From an uncultured Latescibacterota bacterium (GTDB taxonomy: Bacteria; Latescibacterota; UBA2968): a DNA stretch of 64,000 bases. The position numbers were made by a program, and so were the translations under genes. The DNA is taken from positions 4,590,896 through 4,654,895 of the forward strand of contig OY282377.1 of NCBI GenBank assembly GCA_958295785.1. Reading direction: 5' to 3'. Position 1 is the stretch's first letter, and each line of letters starts with the position of its first letter. Shown in pieces: positions 26,225-34,489 of this stretch. Under the pieces are notes generated by a model. The model had not been told where the DNA came from and did no database searches. It saw only the letters and a list, made by a program, of their open reading frames with translations.

Positions 26225-27346
26225 ATGGCCGAATACGATACAATATCCAAACACCTGATTCAAACCTACCCGGACGATTTCATCCGCTTCACACTCGGAC
26301 GCGCTGACATCGAGGTGCTCGAGGTGCTCGAGACCGAGCAACCCACTGTGGAATCCCGCCGCGCCGATAGCCTGATTCTCGTGCGTATTGAGGGTGAGGA
26401 TGCGTTGATTCATTGCGAATTTCAAACCGCGGACAGCACGGACACTCCGATGTCGCATCGCATGGCCGGCTATATCGGTCGCGCCATAGAACGCTATGGC
26501 CTGCCGATCTTTTCCTTTGTGATCTACCTGCGTCCCGGGGCTGGACGACGCGATAAGGGATACTACATCCAAGAACTGCCCGGCCATGAGGTGCTGGTGA
26601 AATACAAGGTGATTCGTCTGAGTGAGATCGATGGTCAAGCGATTATCGAGGGTGGTCATCCGGGCTTGCTTCCGTTTGCGCCATTGATGAAACCTCCGTC
26701 TGGGGTGTCTGCGGATGCGTGGTTGCGTCAATGTCTTCAGGCGACGGAAGCCTTGCCCTTGGACGCTTCAACCAAGGTTGACATGATGGCGGGTATGGCT
26801 ATTTTAGGTGGGATATCGTATGAGTTGTCCACCGTTAGGCGTATTATTTCTCAGGAGGGTTTTATGGATGCGATTATGCGTGAATCATCATTTGCCCAAT
26901 ACCTTACCCAACAAGGTATTGACCGCGGCATTGAACAGGGCATTGAACAGGGCATTGAGCAGGGCATTGAGCAGGGCATTGAACAGGGCATTGAACAGGG
27001 CATTGAACAGGGCATTGAACAGGGCATTGAGCAGGGCATTGAGCAGGGCATTGAACAGGGCATTGAGCAGGGCATTGAACAGGGGATTGAACAGGGGATT
27101 GAACAGGGGATGCGTCGCGGCAGGGAGCAAGGGATTGAACAGGGTCTGGAGCGCGGGATTAGAGAAAGCACCATTGAAGATATTCTCGATGTGTTGGAGG
27201 TTCGCTTTGATGCAGACGCGCCCGGTCAGTTCGCCGGTCGCATTCGGGCCATTGACGATTTGCAACAACTCAAGCAGTTGCTTCGTGCGGCGGTGCAAGT
27301 GGACAATCTCGATGCTTTTCAGCATGCGTTGGACGCAGAGGCTTGA
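26225..27346 (+). CDS. Rpn-family PD-(D/E)XK nuclease/transposase-like protein, copy 3
   Basis: 373 residues from the ATG at 26225 with AAGGTGG upstream. Nuclease motifs RRADSLILV and ALIHCEFQ are intact, with 15 GIEQ units and the same C-terminus as copies 1 and 2. It is bounded by IS5-end repeats D and E and is in the opposite orientation, some 10 kb from the tandem pair, so the unit has moved as a block. It lies directly before ppk1. Confidence 0.85.
   Translation: MAEYDTISKHLIQTYPDDFIRFTLGRADIEVLEVLETEQPTVESRRADSLILVRIEGEDALIHCEFQTADSTDTPMSHRMAGYIGRAIERYGLPIFSFVIYLRPGAGRRDKGYYIQELPGHEVLVKYKVIRLSEIDGQAIIEGGHPGLLPFAPLMKPPSGVSADAWLRQCLQATEALPLDASTKVDMMAGMAILGGISYELSTVRRIISQEGFMDAIMRESSFAQYLTQQGIDRGIEQGIEQGIEQGIEQGIEQGIEQGIEQGIEQGIEQGIEQGIEQGIEQGIEQGIEQGIEQGMRRGREQGIEQGLERGIRESTIEDILDVLEVRFDADAPGQFAGRIRAIDDLQQLKQLLRAAVQVDNLDAFQHALDAEA
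26928..27107. repeat. 12-bp tandem repeat, 15 units (Rpn copy 3)
   Basis: Fifteen units of GCATTGAACAGG, with GAGCAGG and GGATTGAACAGG variants, encoding GIEQ. The variant order is unlike copy 2 although the count is the same. Confidence 0.95.
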
Positions 27347-27458
27347 GTCCCTAACAAAAAGCGTTGACCTGGATTTGTGAGAGGCCGCCTTTGAGGCGTT
27401 CCTGCGGGTGTTCACTCCTCTGTTTCAGATGCTTGATTTCTTTTTTTTAGGGCTTCTA
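27345..27458 (+). mobile_element. IS5-end repeat (MITE-like), copy E
   Basis: Runs from GAGTCCCTAACAAAAAGCG to TTTTAGGGCTTCTA and overlaps the Rpn 3 stop codon. It ends about 47 bases before ppk1, so it could supply or disturb the ppk1 promoter. Confidence 0.75.
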
Positions 27459-27504
27459 AGCGACATTTCGCGCAAATCCATCGCTTCTTCCCCCGGAGTG
27501 TGTG

Positions 27505-29646
27505 ATGAACCTCGGCGATGCCAAACTCTATTTTAATCGCGAGCTTTCCTGGCTGTGTTTTAATCAGCGTGTCTTGCAAGAGGCCCGCACGCCCCAAAAC
27601 CCTCTGCTGGAACGGGTCAAATTTCTCGGCATTGTCGCCAACAACCTCGACGAGTTCTTCGAAGTGCGCGTCGCCGGGTTGCTCCAGCAAGTCGAAGCCG
27701 GCATTTCCGAATACGGCCCCGATGGCCTTTTGCCGGAAGAACAAATCGCGGCCATTGCACGAGAAGCCCACCGCATGGTCGATGAGCAATACGCTTGTTG
27801 GAACCGCGAACTCCTTCCCGCCCTGCGCGACGCCGATGTCCACATCCGCACCACAGACACGCTTTCCAAGCGCGAAAAAGCCTTTCTCGACGACTATTGC
27901 CACGCCGAACTCTATCCCGTATTAACCCCGCTCACCATCAACCCCGCCCACCCCTTGCCGCGCCTGATCAACAAAGCCCTGTGCATTGCCCTGTTGCTCA
28001 AAAACCGCGAAGGCGAAACCCTGCTCGGCGTCGTGCAAGTGCCCCGCCTGTTGCCCCGCCTGATTCGTTTGCCCCGCGAAGAAGACAGCCCGCGCATCGA
28101 CTTTGTCTTTCTCGCCGACATTGTCCAAGCGCACATTCCCGAACTGTTCCGAGGCTATCAAATTCTCGACTCGGCTGCGTTTCGCATCACCCGAAACAGC
28201 GACCTGTACTTGGACGAAGAAGCCGCAGACGACTTGTTGCTCGCCATTCAAGACGAACTTCAAAACCGGCGCAAAGGCGACACGGTCCGCCTCGAGATCG
28301 AAGCCAATGCCAACCCCGCGCTCGTCAAACGCCTGCAATCGACATACAATCTCAAAAACAACCAGATTTATCAGGTCAACGGGCCCGTGAATCTCAACCG
28401 CTTGATGGGACTCTACAACGCGACCCCCAGGCCCGATTTGAAATACCCACCCTATCACCCGCCAGATCATACTTATGACGAAATCGAGACGCTCTTTAAT
28501 CAGATGAAACAAAAAGACATCTTGCTCCACCATCCCTACGATGCGTTCACACCCGTTGTCCAGTTTGTCAATTCAGCGGCAACCGACCCCGATGTGTTGG
28601 CGATCAAACAAACGCTCTATCGCACCAGCGAAGACTCGCCCGTGATCGATGCGTTGATTTGCGCCGCCGAGGCGGGCAAAGAAGTCACCGTGGTCGTTGA
28701 ACTCAAAGCGCGTTTTGACGAGGAATCCAATATCCGATGGGCGCGCCGCCTTCAGGACGCGGGAGTATGCGTCGTCTATGGGGTCGTGGGCCTCAAAACC
28801 CACTGCAAACTCTCGCTGCTGGTCAGGCGCGAAACCAACAATGGCCTGCGCCGCTACGCCCACATTGGCACGGGCAATTACAATCCCGCAACGGCCCGCC
28901 TCTACACGGACCTAGGGCTGTTCACCGCGCGCGAAGACATCACAAAAGACGTGGCCGAGGTCTTCAACCTGCTCACCACACAATCTGCACATCCCCAAGT
29001 CGGCAAATTTCTCATCGCGCCCTACACCATGCACGACGCCATCCTCAAAAAAATCAACCGCGAAATCGCCCATGCCTGCAAAGGACGGCCCGCCCGCATC
29101 GTCGCCAAAATGAACGCGCTGCAAGACCCCAAAGTGATCCGCGCGCTGTATCGCGCATCCCAAAACAACGTGCAAATCGACCTCATTGTGCGCGGGATAT
29201 GCTGCCTGCGGCCGGGTGTTCCCGGCATCAGCGACAACATCAGGGTGCGAAGCATCATCGGGCGTTTTCTAGAACACAGCCGCGTTTATTACTTTGAAAA
29301 TAATGGGCATCCCGCCGTGTACATCGGCAGCGCGGATTGGATGCCTCGGAATTTGCGCCGCCGCGTGGAAACGCTTTGCCCCATCGAAGACCCCGACCTG
29401 ATCGCACGGGTCAAATCCGAACTCCTCAGCCCCTGCTTCGCCGACAACGTCAAATCGCACGACCTGTTGCCCGACAGCACATACCGCCGCATCGCGCCCT
29501 GTGCCGACGAACCCGCATTCTGCATGCATGACGCGCTCATGCGTCTGTCCCTCGGAGAACCCGTTGCCATCCCCGACTTTTTTGCCAAACCCTCAAACGC
29601 CCCAACAACCGCATCATTGCCAGACACTGAGCGAAGCACCGAGTGA
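27505..29646 (+). CDS. ppk1: Polyphosphate kinase 1
   Basis: 713 residues, the usual Ppk1 length. The N-terminal part opens YFNRELSWLCFNQRVLQEA and has VANNLDEFFEVRVAGL; the catalytic region contains KTHCKLSLLVRRE with the autophosphorylated His, HIGTGNYNPATARLYTDLG and IVRGICCLRPGV. It makes polyphosphate from ATP reversibly. ATG chosen with GGAG six bases upstream; a GTG at 27502 is the alternative. Its closeness to the pst-phoU block fits a phosphate-storage role. A terminator follows. Confidence 0.96.
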   Translation: MNLGDAKLYFNRELSWLCFNQRVLQEARTPQNPLLERVKFLGIVANNLDEFFEVRVAGLLQQVEAGISEYGPDGLLPEEQIAAIAREAHRMVDEQYACWNRELLPALRDADVHIRTTDTLSKREKAFLDDYCHAELYPVLTPLTINPAHPLPRLINKALCIALLLKNREGETLLGVVQVPRLLPRLIRLPREEDSPRIDFVFLADIVQAHIPELFRGYQILDSAAFRITRNSDLYLDEEAADDLLLAIQDELQNRRKGDTVRLEIEANANPALVKRLQSTYNLKNNQIYQVNGPVNLNRLMGLYNATPRPDLKYPPYHPPDHTYDEIETLFNQMKQKDILLHHPYDAFTPVVQFVNSAATDPDVLAIKQTLYRTSEDSPVIDALICAAEAGKEVTVVVELKARFDEESNIRWARRLQDAGVCVVYGVVGLKTHCKLSLLVRRETNNGLRRYAHIGTGNYNPATARLYTDLGLFTAREDITKDVAEVFNLLTTQSAHPQVGKFLIAPYTMHDAILKKINREIAHACKGRPARIVAKMNALQDPKVIRALYRASQNNVQIDLIVRGICCLRPGVPGISDNIRVRSIIGRFLEHSRVYYFENNGHPAVYIGSADWMPRNLRRRVETLCPIEDPDLIARVKSELLSPCFADNVKSHDLLPDSTYRRIAPCADEPAFCMHDALMRLSLGEPVAIPDFFAKPSNAPTTASLPDTERSTE

Positions 29647-29663
29647 TAACGCAAATTGAGGAA

Positions 29664-29706
29664 AAAAAACGCCCAGTCGCACAATGACCGGGCGTTTTTA
29701 TTTTTT
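29664..29706 (+). terminator. Terminator after ppk1 (also serves the minus strand)
   Basis: Arms AAAAACGCCC and GGGCGTTTTT with a T run on the plus strand and an A run on the other side, so it can end transcription from both directions. Confidence 0.85.
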
Positions 29707-29746
29707 GGGTAAAATTCAATGAATTGCAAATGCGGGAATTAGGTCA

Positions 29747-30454
29747 GCGTCTCAAAAAAAAGAGCGCGTACATCACGGGGACGACCAACAAAGTTAAAAC
29801 CGTGGCAAAGAGCAAGCCAAATATAATCGCAATCGCCATCGGTGCCCATATAACGCCACCACCAATCCACAGCGGAACGAGCCCCAAAGTCGTGGTTGCT
29901 GTCGTGAGCATAATGGGGCGGAACCGCTGTTGGGCAGCAGCCACTATCGCCTCTTGGAGTGCGCGATGAAACTCGCTCATTTCAATTTGAATGCGGTCGA
30001 TCAAAACAATGGCATTGTTGATCACAATGCCGGCCAGGGCAATAACCCCCAAAAATGGCATAAAGCCAAAAGAGGAGCCGGTGAACAACAACCCAAAGAT
30101 CACGCCGATTGAGCCCAATGGGATCGTCAACAAAATGATCAGGGGGTTGCGGAGGGAATTAAATTGACCGATGAGCAAGAGCACAATGAGAAAAAATGAC
30201 AGGGGCAGATAGGCCATTATCGCTCCGATATTTTTTGCGCTCTCTTCTGCTTCCCCCCCCAACTTATACGCATAGCCGGAAGGCCACGTTTTCTGTTGCT
30301 CTTCCAACCACGGCGCCAGGTGCGTCATAATCTCCGCCGCATTATATCCGGATTTTAATTCACTCGTAACCGAAATCGTCCGGGTCAGATCGCGCCGCAA
30401 TATTTTTGTAGCCTGCCATTCGATCTTCAGATCCGCAACTTGCTTGAGGGGCAC
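29747..30454 (-). pseudogene. C-terminal fragment of an RND efflux transporter
   Basis: Only about 236 of some 1030 residues remain. The fragment covers the last periplasmic part (GEAEESAKNIGAIMAYLPLS) and the final membrane helices with GVIALAGIVINNAIVLIDRI and PIMLTTATTTLGLVPLWIGG, typical of AcrB/MdtB-like pumps. The frame reaches back through GKNVPLKQVADLKIEW to a TAG close to the IS5 copy at 30494, where homology stops. The 5' three quarters are lost, so it cannot function. Confidence 0.85.
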
Positions 30455-30493
30455 GTTCTTGCCGCTTTGCTACGCGTACACAGACATGCTTTC

Positions 30494-31426
30494 TAAGAAG
30501 CCCCAACAAAAAGCGTTGCCATGGATTTGTGAGAGGCCGCTTTTCTTCTCAGCCCAACCCTTACAACGTCCATGCCCGGCATCTGCAACCGGGCGAGGAG
30601 GGACAAATGTCCAAACCATGGGTGAGCGATGAACTCTGGGAAAAGGGCCACCCCCTTTTGCCGGTTCCCAAGCCTGGACGATTCCGCTTTCCCGGACGTA
30701 AGCGCATTGACGACCGCAAGGCGTTGACCGGCCTTCTATTCGTCCTGAAGAGCGGCATCCCGTGGGAGAGATTGCCCCAAGAGATGGGGTGGGGTTCCGG
30801 GATGACCTGCTGGCGTCGTCTGAAGGCATGGCATGACGCCGGCGTGTGGGAGCGGCTTCATCATCTGCTGTTGTCCAAACTGCGAGCGGCCGACGGCCTG
30901 GACGGGTCTCGTGCCTGCGTGGACAGCGCCTCCCTGCGTGCGGTAGGCACTGGGGGGAAAAACCGGCCCCAATCCCACAGACCGCCGCAAGCCCGGGCGT
31001 AAGCATCATGGGATCACCGATGCCAACGGGCTACCTCTGGCCGCGATTGTGACCGAGGCGAACCGGCCAGATGTGACGCAATGGGTGCCATGGGTGGACG
31101 CCGTGCCTGCGGTCAGAGGCAAACGCGGTCGTCCGCGCCGCAGACCCCAACGGCTGTATGCAGACCGTGCCTATGACTCGAAGGCACACCGGAAGGCCCT
31201 GCGTGCGCGCCACATCTGGCCGGTGATCGCCCGGCGGGGTACAGCGCATGGCAGCGGGTTGGGCGTGTACCGGTGGGTCGTTGAGCGGACGCTGGCCTGG
31301 CTCCGTCAGTTCCGCAGCCTGCGGGTGCGCGACGAACGCAGAGCGGACCTCCATGCGGCGTTCCTCTCCATCGGCTGTTCACTCCTCTGTTTCAGACGCT
31401 TGATTTCTTTATGTTAGGGCTTCTTA
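30494..31426 (+). mobile_element. IS5-family insertion sequence, copy F
   Basis: 933 bp from TAAGAAGCCCCAACAAAAAG to TTATGTTAGGGCTTCTTA, with terminal inverted repeats of about 18 bp and a TA on each side, as in IS427-like IS5 members. Both flanking genes (RND pump, cysteine hydrolase) are truncated at its ends, indicating insertion plus deletion. Same ends as the roughly 115-bp repeats A-E. Confidence 0.88.
30607..31417 (+). CDS. IS5-family transposase in two frames (probable frameshift product)
   Basis: The first frame starts at ATG 30607 (GAGGAGGGACAA upstream), reading MSKPWVSDELWEKGHPLLPV with the DUF4096-type N-terminus and the first catalytic Asp in SRACVDSASLRAVG. At a GGGGGGAAAAA run near 30951-30961 the sequence must shift by +1 to continue KHHGITDANGLPLAAIVTEA, QRLYADRAYDS (second Asp) and VYRWVVERTLAWLRQ (Glu). 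The same shift is present in copy G, so it is likely a programmed frameshift, as known in IS427-type elements, and not random damage. Confidence 0.82.
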
Positions 31427-31447
31427 AATGCCCGGTACTATCGCGCA

Positions 31448-32164
31448 TTGCCCATTGACGCGCCCGGGTACGAGTCGGTGCGTCTCGCCTTGTCCGTTGA
31501 ACACACCGCCCTGATCGGCATGCACTGCTGGAACATCGGCTGCCCAGACGGCCCGGCAATCGACACCAACTACTGCGTGGGCATGGGCTGGCCCCAGGCA
31601 ACCGCCGAGGCATCGCGCATCATGGCCGAGGTCATTCGCCCGGCCATGGACGCGGCGCGCAAAATCGGGATGCCCGTCTGCCATGTCGAATCCGATTGGA
31701 TGGCGCGGCAGTATCCCCATATCCCTGCCCGCCGCCATACAACGGCCAAACGCGCAGACCGCGCACGGGCCATGCAAGACCGCGCACATGGCCCGGATTA
31801 CCTCACACAATCGCCCCTCGCACGCATGAAACGGGCAAAAATCGTCTCGCCCATTCAAGGCGAACCCCTGGTCTTTTACACCGATGCCCTGGACGCCTAT
31901 CTCAAATCCCGCGGCATTACCACCCTCATCTACACGGGATTTGCAACCGACATGTGCATCCTCGGTGCCGAAGGGGGCGCGAGGGCCATGCTCGCGTGCG
32001 GGTATCGATGCGTCCTCATGCGCGATGCGACTATCGGCGTGGAAACCCCCGAGTCCTTTCCCGAAAAATTGGCGACCCGGTACGGCACGCACATCTTCGA
32101 ATGGCAAATGGGGTACAGCACCGCGTTCCGGGATTTTATCCACGCGATTTCCAATATCGCTTGA
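31448..32164 (+). CDS. Isochorismatase-like cysteine hydrolase, 5'-truncated by IS
   Basis: 238 residues from a TTG. The family core shows in CVGMGWPQATAEASRIMAEV, RKIGMPVCHVESDW and TLIYTGFATDMCIL with the catalytic Cys at about 170. The usual N-terminal Asp segment appears as ALIGMHCWN, with His where Asp is common. Upstream in frame ARYYRAL, probably native, runs back to the IS5 end, where a stop lies. The first few codons and the promoter are thus lost, so expression is doubtful. It is followed 13 bases later by a polysaccharide-deacetylase-like gene, its likely operon partner. Confidence 0.75.
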   Translation: MPIDAPGYESVRLALSVEHTALIGMHCWNIGCPDGPAIDTNYCVGMGWPQATAEASRIMAEVIRPAMDAARKIGMPVCHVESDWMARQYPHIPARRHTTAKRADRARAMQDRAHGPDYLTQSPLARMKRAKIVSPIQGEPLVFYTDALDAYLKSRGITTLIYTGFATDMCILGAEGGARAMLACGYRCVLMRDATIGVETPESFPEKLATRYGTHIFEWQMGYSTAFRDFIHAISNIA

Positions 32165-32177
32165 AAGGAAGAAAAAC

Positions 32178-33176
32178 ATGGCACTCACAATTTGCCCGTG
32201 GAAATACGACAAAACCTGGGTCTATTCCATCACATACGACGAAGCCCTCGCGGACTTGCACCGCTTTGCCATTCCCATCCACGAGGAATGCGGCATCCCC
32301 GGCCATGTCGAGGTGGTGGTCGGGCAGTTGGGCGAGATGCGCGACTTGGGCAATTCCAGCTACAACGGCTATCGCCACATGAACGCCGACGAACTCAAAG
32401 CCCTGCTCGCCCGGGGCTGGGGCGTCGGCAACCACTCATGGAGCCACGAACTCATTCAACCCGATATGGTGCATCGAGAACTCGGCATTGCAAAAGACGC
32501 GCTCGAAGCCGCCCTTGACGCGCCGGTCGATCTCTACTGCGCGCCCGGCAACAACGCGAACATGTCGAGCCACGTCCTCGAGGCGTGTCGCAAATACGGG
32601 TACCTCGGCGCGATGAGCCTCACCGATGCCCTCAACCGCCCGAGTGAACCGCTCTTTTGGCTCAATCGCACGGCCTTGCACGACCACTATTACGCGCCCT
32701 TTTTCAGCGAATACGACCCGTTTCGCAACATCCGCCACGCACGAGCGGAACAGGGCTGGATCATCGACTACTGCCACTGCCCGTTGGAAACGCCCATCCA
32801 TCCCAACAAAGACTGTTCACACCTACAACTGCGAAAAAGATTTGAAACCATACGCACAGAAGGCGGGGACAAAGTTTGGTGCGCCGTGCCCGAAGAAGTG
32901 ATTTTCTATCACCTGACCCGACGCCACACGCAAATCGAAACCCTCGCCGATTCGGAAACCCAAAAGCACTACCGCCTCCACCTCAACGACCTGAGCGACC
33001 GCGTCACTTGCCGCACCCTCACCCTGCAAGCCGACGTGCCCGCCGCATGGTGCCGCACGCCCAAGGTGTGGATTGATGACCACCCCCATCCCGCGCTCCT
33101 GACGGAACCGAGAAAATTGCAAATCACAGTCGAGGTCACCCATGGCATGGAACTGATCTTTGGGCAGTCATATTAA
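32178..33176 (+). CDS. Polysaccharide deacetylase-like (NodB fold) protein
   Basis: 332 residues. SITYDEAL (about 18-25) corresponds to the TFDD-like metal motif and GNHSWSH (about 84-90) to the HxxxH motif of carbohydrate esterase 4. Later VDLYCAPGNN fits the RxPG region but with Ala for Arg. It likely removes an N- or O-acetyl group from a sugar or related substrate, but the variant motifs make this uncertain. ATG with AAAGGAAG upstream. Terminator at 33238. Confidence 0.72.
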   Translation: MALTICPWKYDKTWVYSITYDEALADLHRFAIPIHEECGIPGHVEVVVGQLGEMRDLGNSSYNGYRHMNADELKALLARGWGVGNHSWSHELIQPDMVHRELGIAKDALEAALDAPVDLYCAPGNNANMSSHVLEACRKYGYLGAMSLTDALNRPSEPLFWLNRTALHDHYYAPFFSEYDPFRNIRHARAEQGWIIDYCHCPLETPIHPNKDCSHLQLRKRFETIRTEGGDKVWCAVPEEVIFYHLTRRHTQIETLADSETQKHYRLHLNDLSDRVTCRTLTLQADVPAAWCRTPKVWIDDHPHPALLTEPRKLQITVEVTHGMELIFGQSY

Positions 33177-33237
33177 GGGCGTCATTTAAGGGCGTCATCC
33201 GCCATTCTGATGCTCACACAAGCACATAGCAAAATGG

Positions 33238-33273
33238 AAAAAGGGTCACGGTATTTGCACCGTGACCCTTTTT
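33238..33273 (+). terminator. Bidirectional terminator
   Basis: Perfect arms AAAAAGGGTCACGGT and ACCGTGACCCTTTTT with a six-base loop. Ends the hydrolase/deacetylase transcript. Confidence 0.9.
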
Positions 33274-33472
33274 GGTTTTAGATAGTCGGCGGCATCTGTG
33301 TTAGAGACGCACTTCCTGAAGATATAAGTTCCGCACACCATCTCTGAAAGCGACACCGCATCGAGACCGCTGAAACGAAGCATAAATTTCGTCCGTTCAT
33401 CGCCTGCTCAAATAAAATTCGGGATGGCTTTTGACGGTTTTGCGGATCGTTTCAGGAGAGACTTTGCGATCT

Positions 33473-33676
33473 CTATTTTGCTATGGGCGCCATTTGGAAA
33501 GGAACGGATTTTTCAGGTCTCATCTGTGAGGGTAGCAACGGCATATTCACAGAAGATGTTTGCGTAAAGCTGAACATTTCGTTGGCTGTCGTGTTAAAGA
33601 CCTGATTCGCCGACGCCAACCCACTCGTGCCAAATAGAGGTGCTACAAATTGTTCTCCATTATTTGGAGTTGCCAT
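33473..33676 (-). CDS. Small hypothetical protein
   Basis: 67 residues starting MATPNNGEQFVAPLFGTSGL, rich in Asn, Thr, Ser and Met, with no Cys, no helix-forming hydrophobic segment and no family I know. GGAGGAGAG stands six bases before the ATG, one of the best ribosome binding sites in the window, so translation is likely. It is isolated between a terminator and the DUF2283 gene. It may be a secreted or precursor peptide, but nothing shows that. Confidence 0.5.
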   Translation of the reverse strand: MATPNNGEQFVAPLFGTSGLASANQVFNTTANEMFSFTQTSSVNMPLLPSQMRPEKSVPFQMAPIAK

Positions 33677-33885
33677 GGCTCTCTCCTCCAATTAGATGTC
33701 GGTCACTTCAACCCATCCTTCTTTCAAATTTCGCTCTCCATACCCCAGTTGAGGTGGCAAACCCGATTGAGTAGGCACCTGCACCCTTGGCTTGTGAAAA
33801 ATAGCCCATTGACCTCGCATGTCAAGAACTACCACGGCTATTATCTTTCTGTCCCCACACCTTCCTCACATCCGCCTGAAAACGC

Positions 33886-33921
33886 GAATGCGAACCCTCT
33901 AGACATCCGCACATGAGCACC
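33886..33921. repeat. 36-bp direct repeat, left copy
   Basis: GAATGCGAACCCTCTAGACA continuing to ATGAGCACC. It recurs at 34238-34273 with two mismatches. The two copies bracket the DUF2283 gene. Confidence 0.85.
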
Positions 33922-33953
33922 ACACAACCACCGCAAAGCGGTGCGAAGAACAG

Positions 33954-34223
33954 TTAGGCCGCCCTGAGTGGCTCTAACTCTGCTGATGCCGGTTTATCGA
34001 GACCCAGCCGCTCAAAAACGCGCTGGATTTCATCGATACGCACATCTCCAAGGGAGAGGATCTCAATCCCGATAGGTGTGCCATTCTCGGCGTAGTCAAT
34101 GAGGAGGTCTTGTGTCACCTGCGCCGTGTGTACACTTTTCTCTCCATGCTTGGACGCGAGATAAATATAAGCCGCGAAGGGCTTGCCCTTTCGATAGGTG
34201 ATCTGCAAGGACATGGATTTCAT
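33954..34223 (-). CDS. DUF2283 family small protein
   Basis: 89 residues. LQITYRKGKPFAAYIYLAS, then LLIDYAENGTPIGIEILS, is the DUF2283 signature; no activity is established, though members often sit beside toxin-like genes. Start chosen at 34223 because AGAGGTG precedes it; the longer upstream frame crosses a repeat. It is flanked by a 36-bp direct repeat. Confidence 0.78.
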   Translation of the reverse strand: MKSMSLQITYRKGKPFAAYIYLASKHGEKSVHTAQVTQDLLIDYAENGTPIGIEILSLGDVRIDEIQRVFERLGLDKPASAELEPLRAA

Positions 34224-34237
34224 GGGGACACCTCTTT

Positions 34238-34273
34238 GAATGCGAACCCTCCAGACATCCGCGCATGAGCACC
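34238..34273. repeat. 36-bp direct repeat, right copy
   Basis: Partner of 33886-33921. It lies just upstream of the DUF2283 start, so its 5' region has been duplicated or the gene was acquired between the copies. Confidence 0.85.
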
Positions 34274-34489
34274 GCAAACCAAACGACATTGCTATGGGCG
34301 AAGCTACCACCGACTGACCGTTCAACAAATCGGTTTTCCTTTTGCATATATATCGTATAATTAGGCGGTACCGGTCAACTGACACGGCTTTTTGAACAAG
34401 GCCGTAATGGAAACTGGCAACACATGCGGACTTTGCTGAATAAGGGCATCAGCACAGGCTATGGACCTCATAACTATTGGGAGGCAGGT

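Noticed and set aside
34424-34489. Earlier start for the cytosine methylase (34424)
   Set aside because: No ribosome binding site, while the ATG at 34490 has GGGAGG at proper distance.
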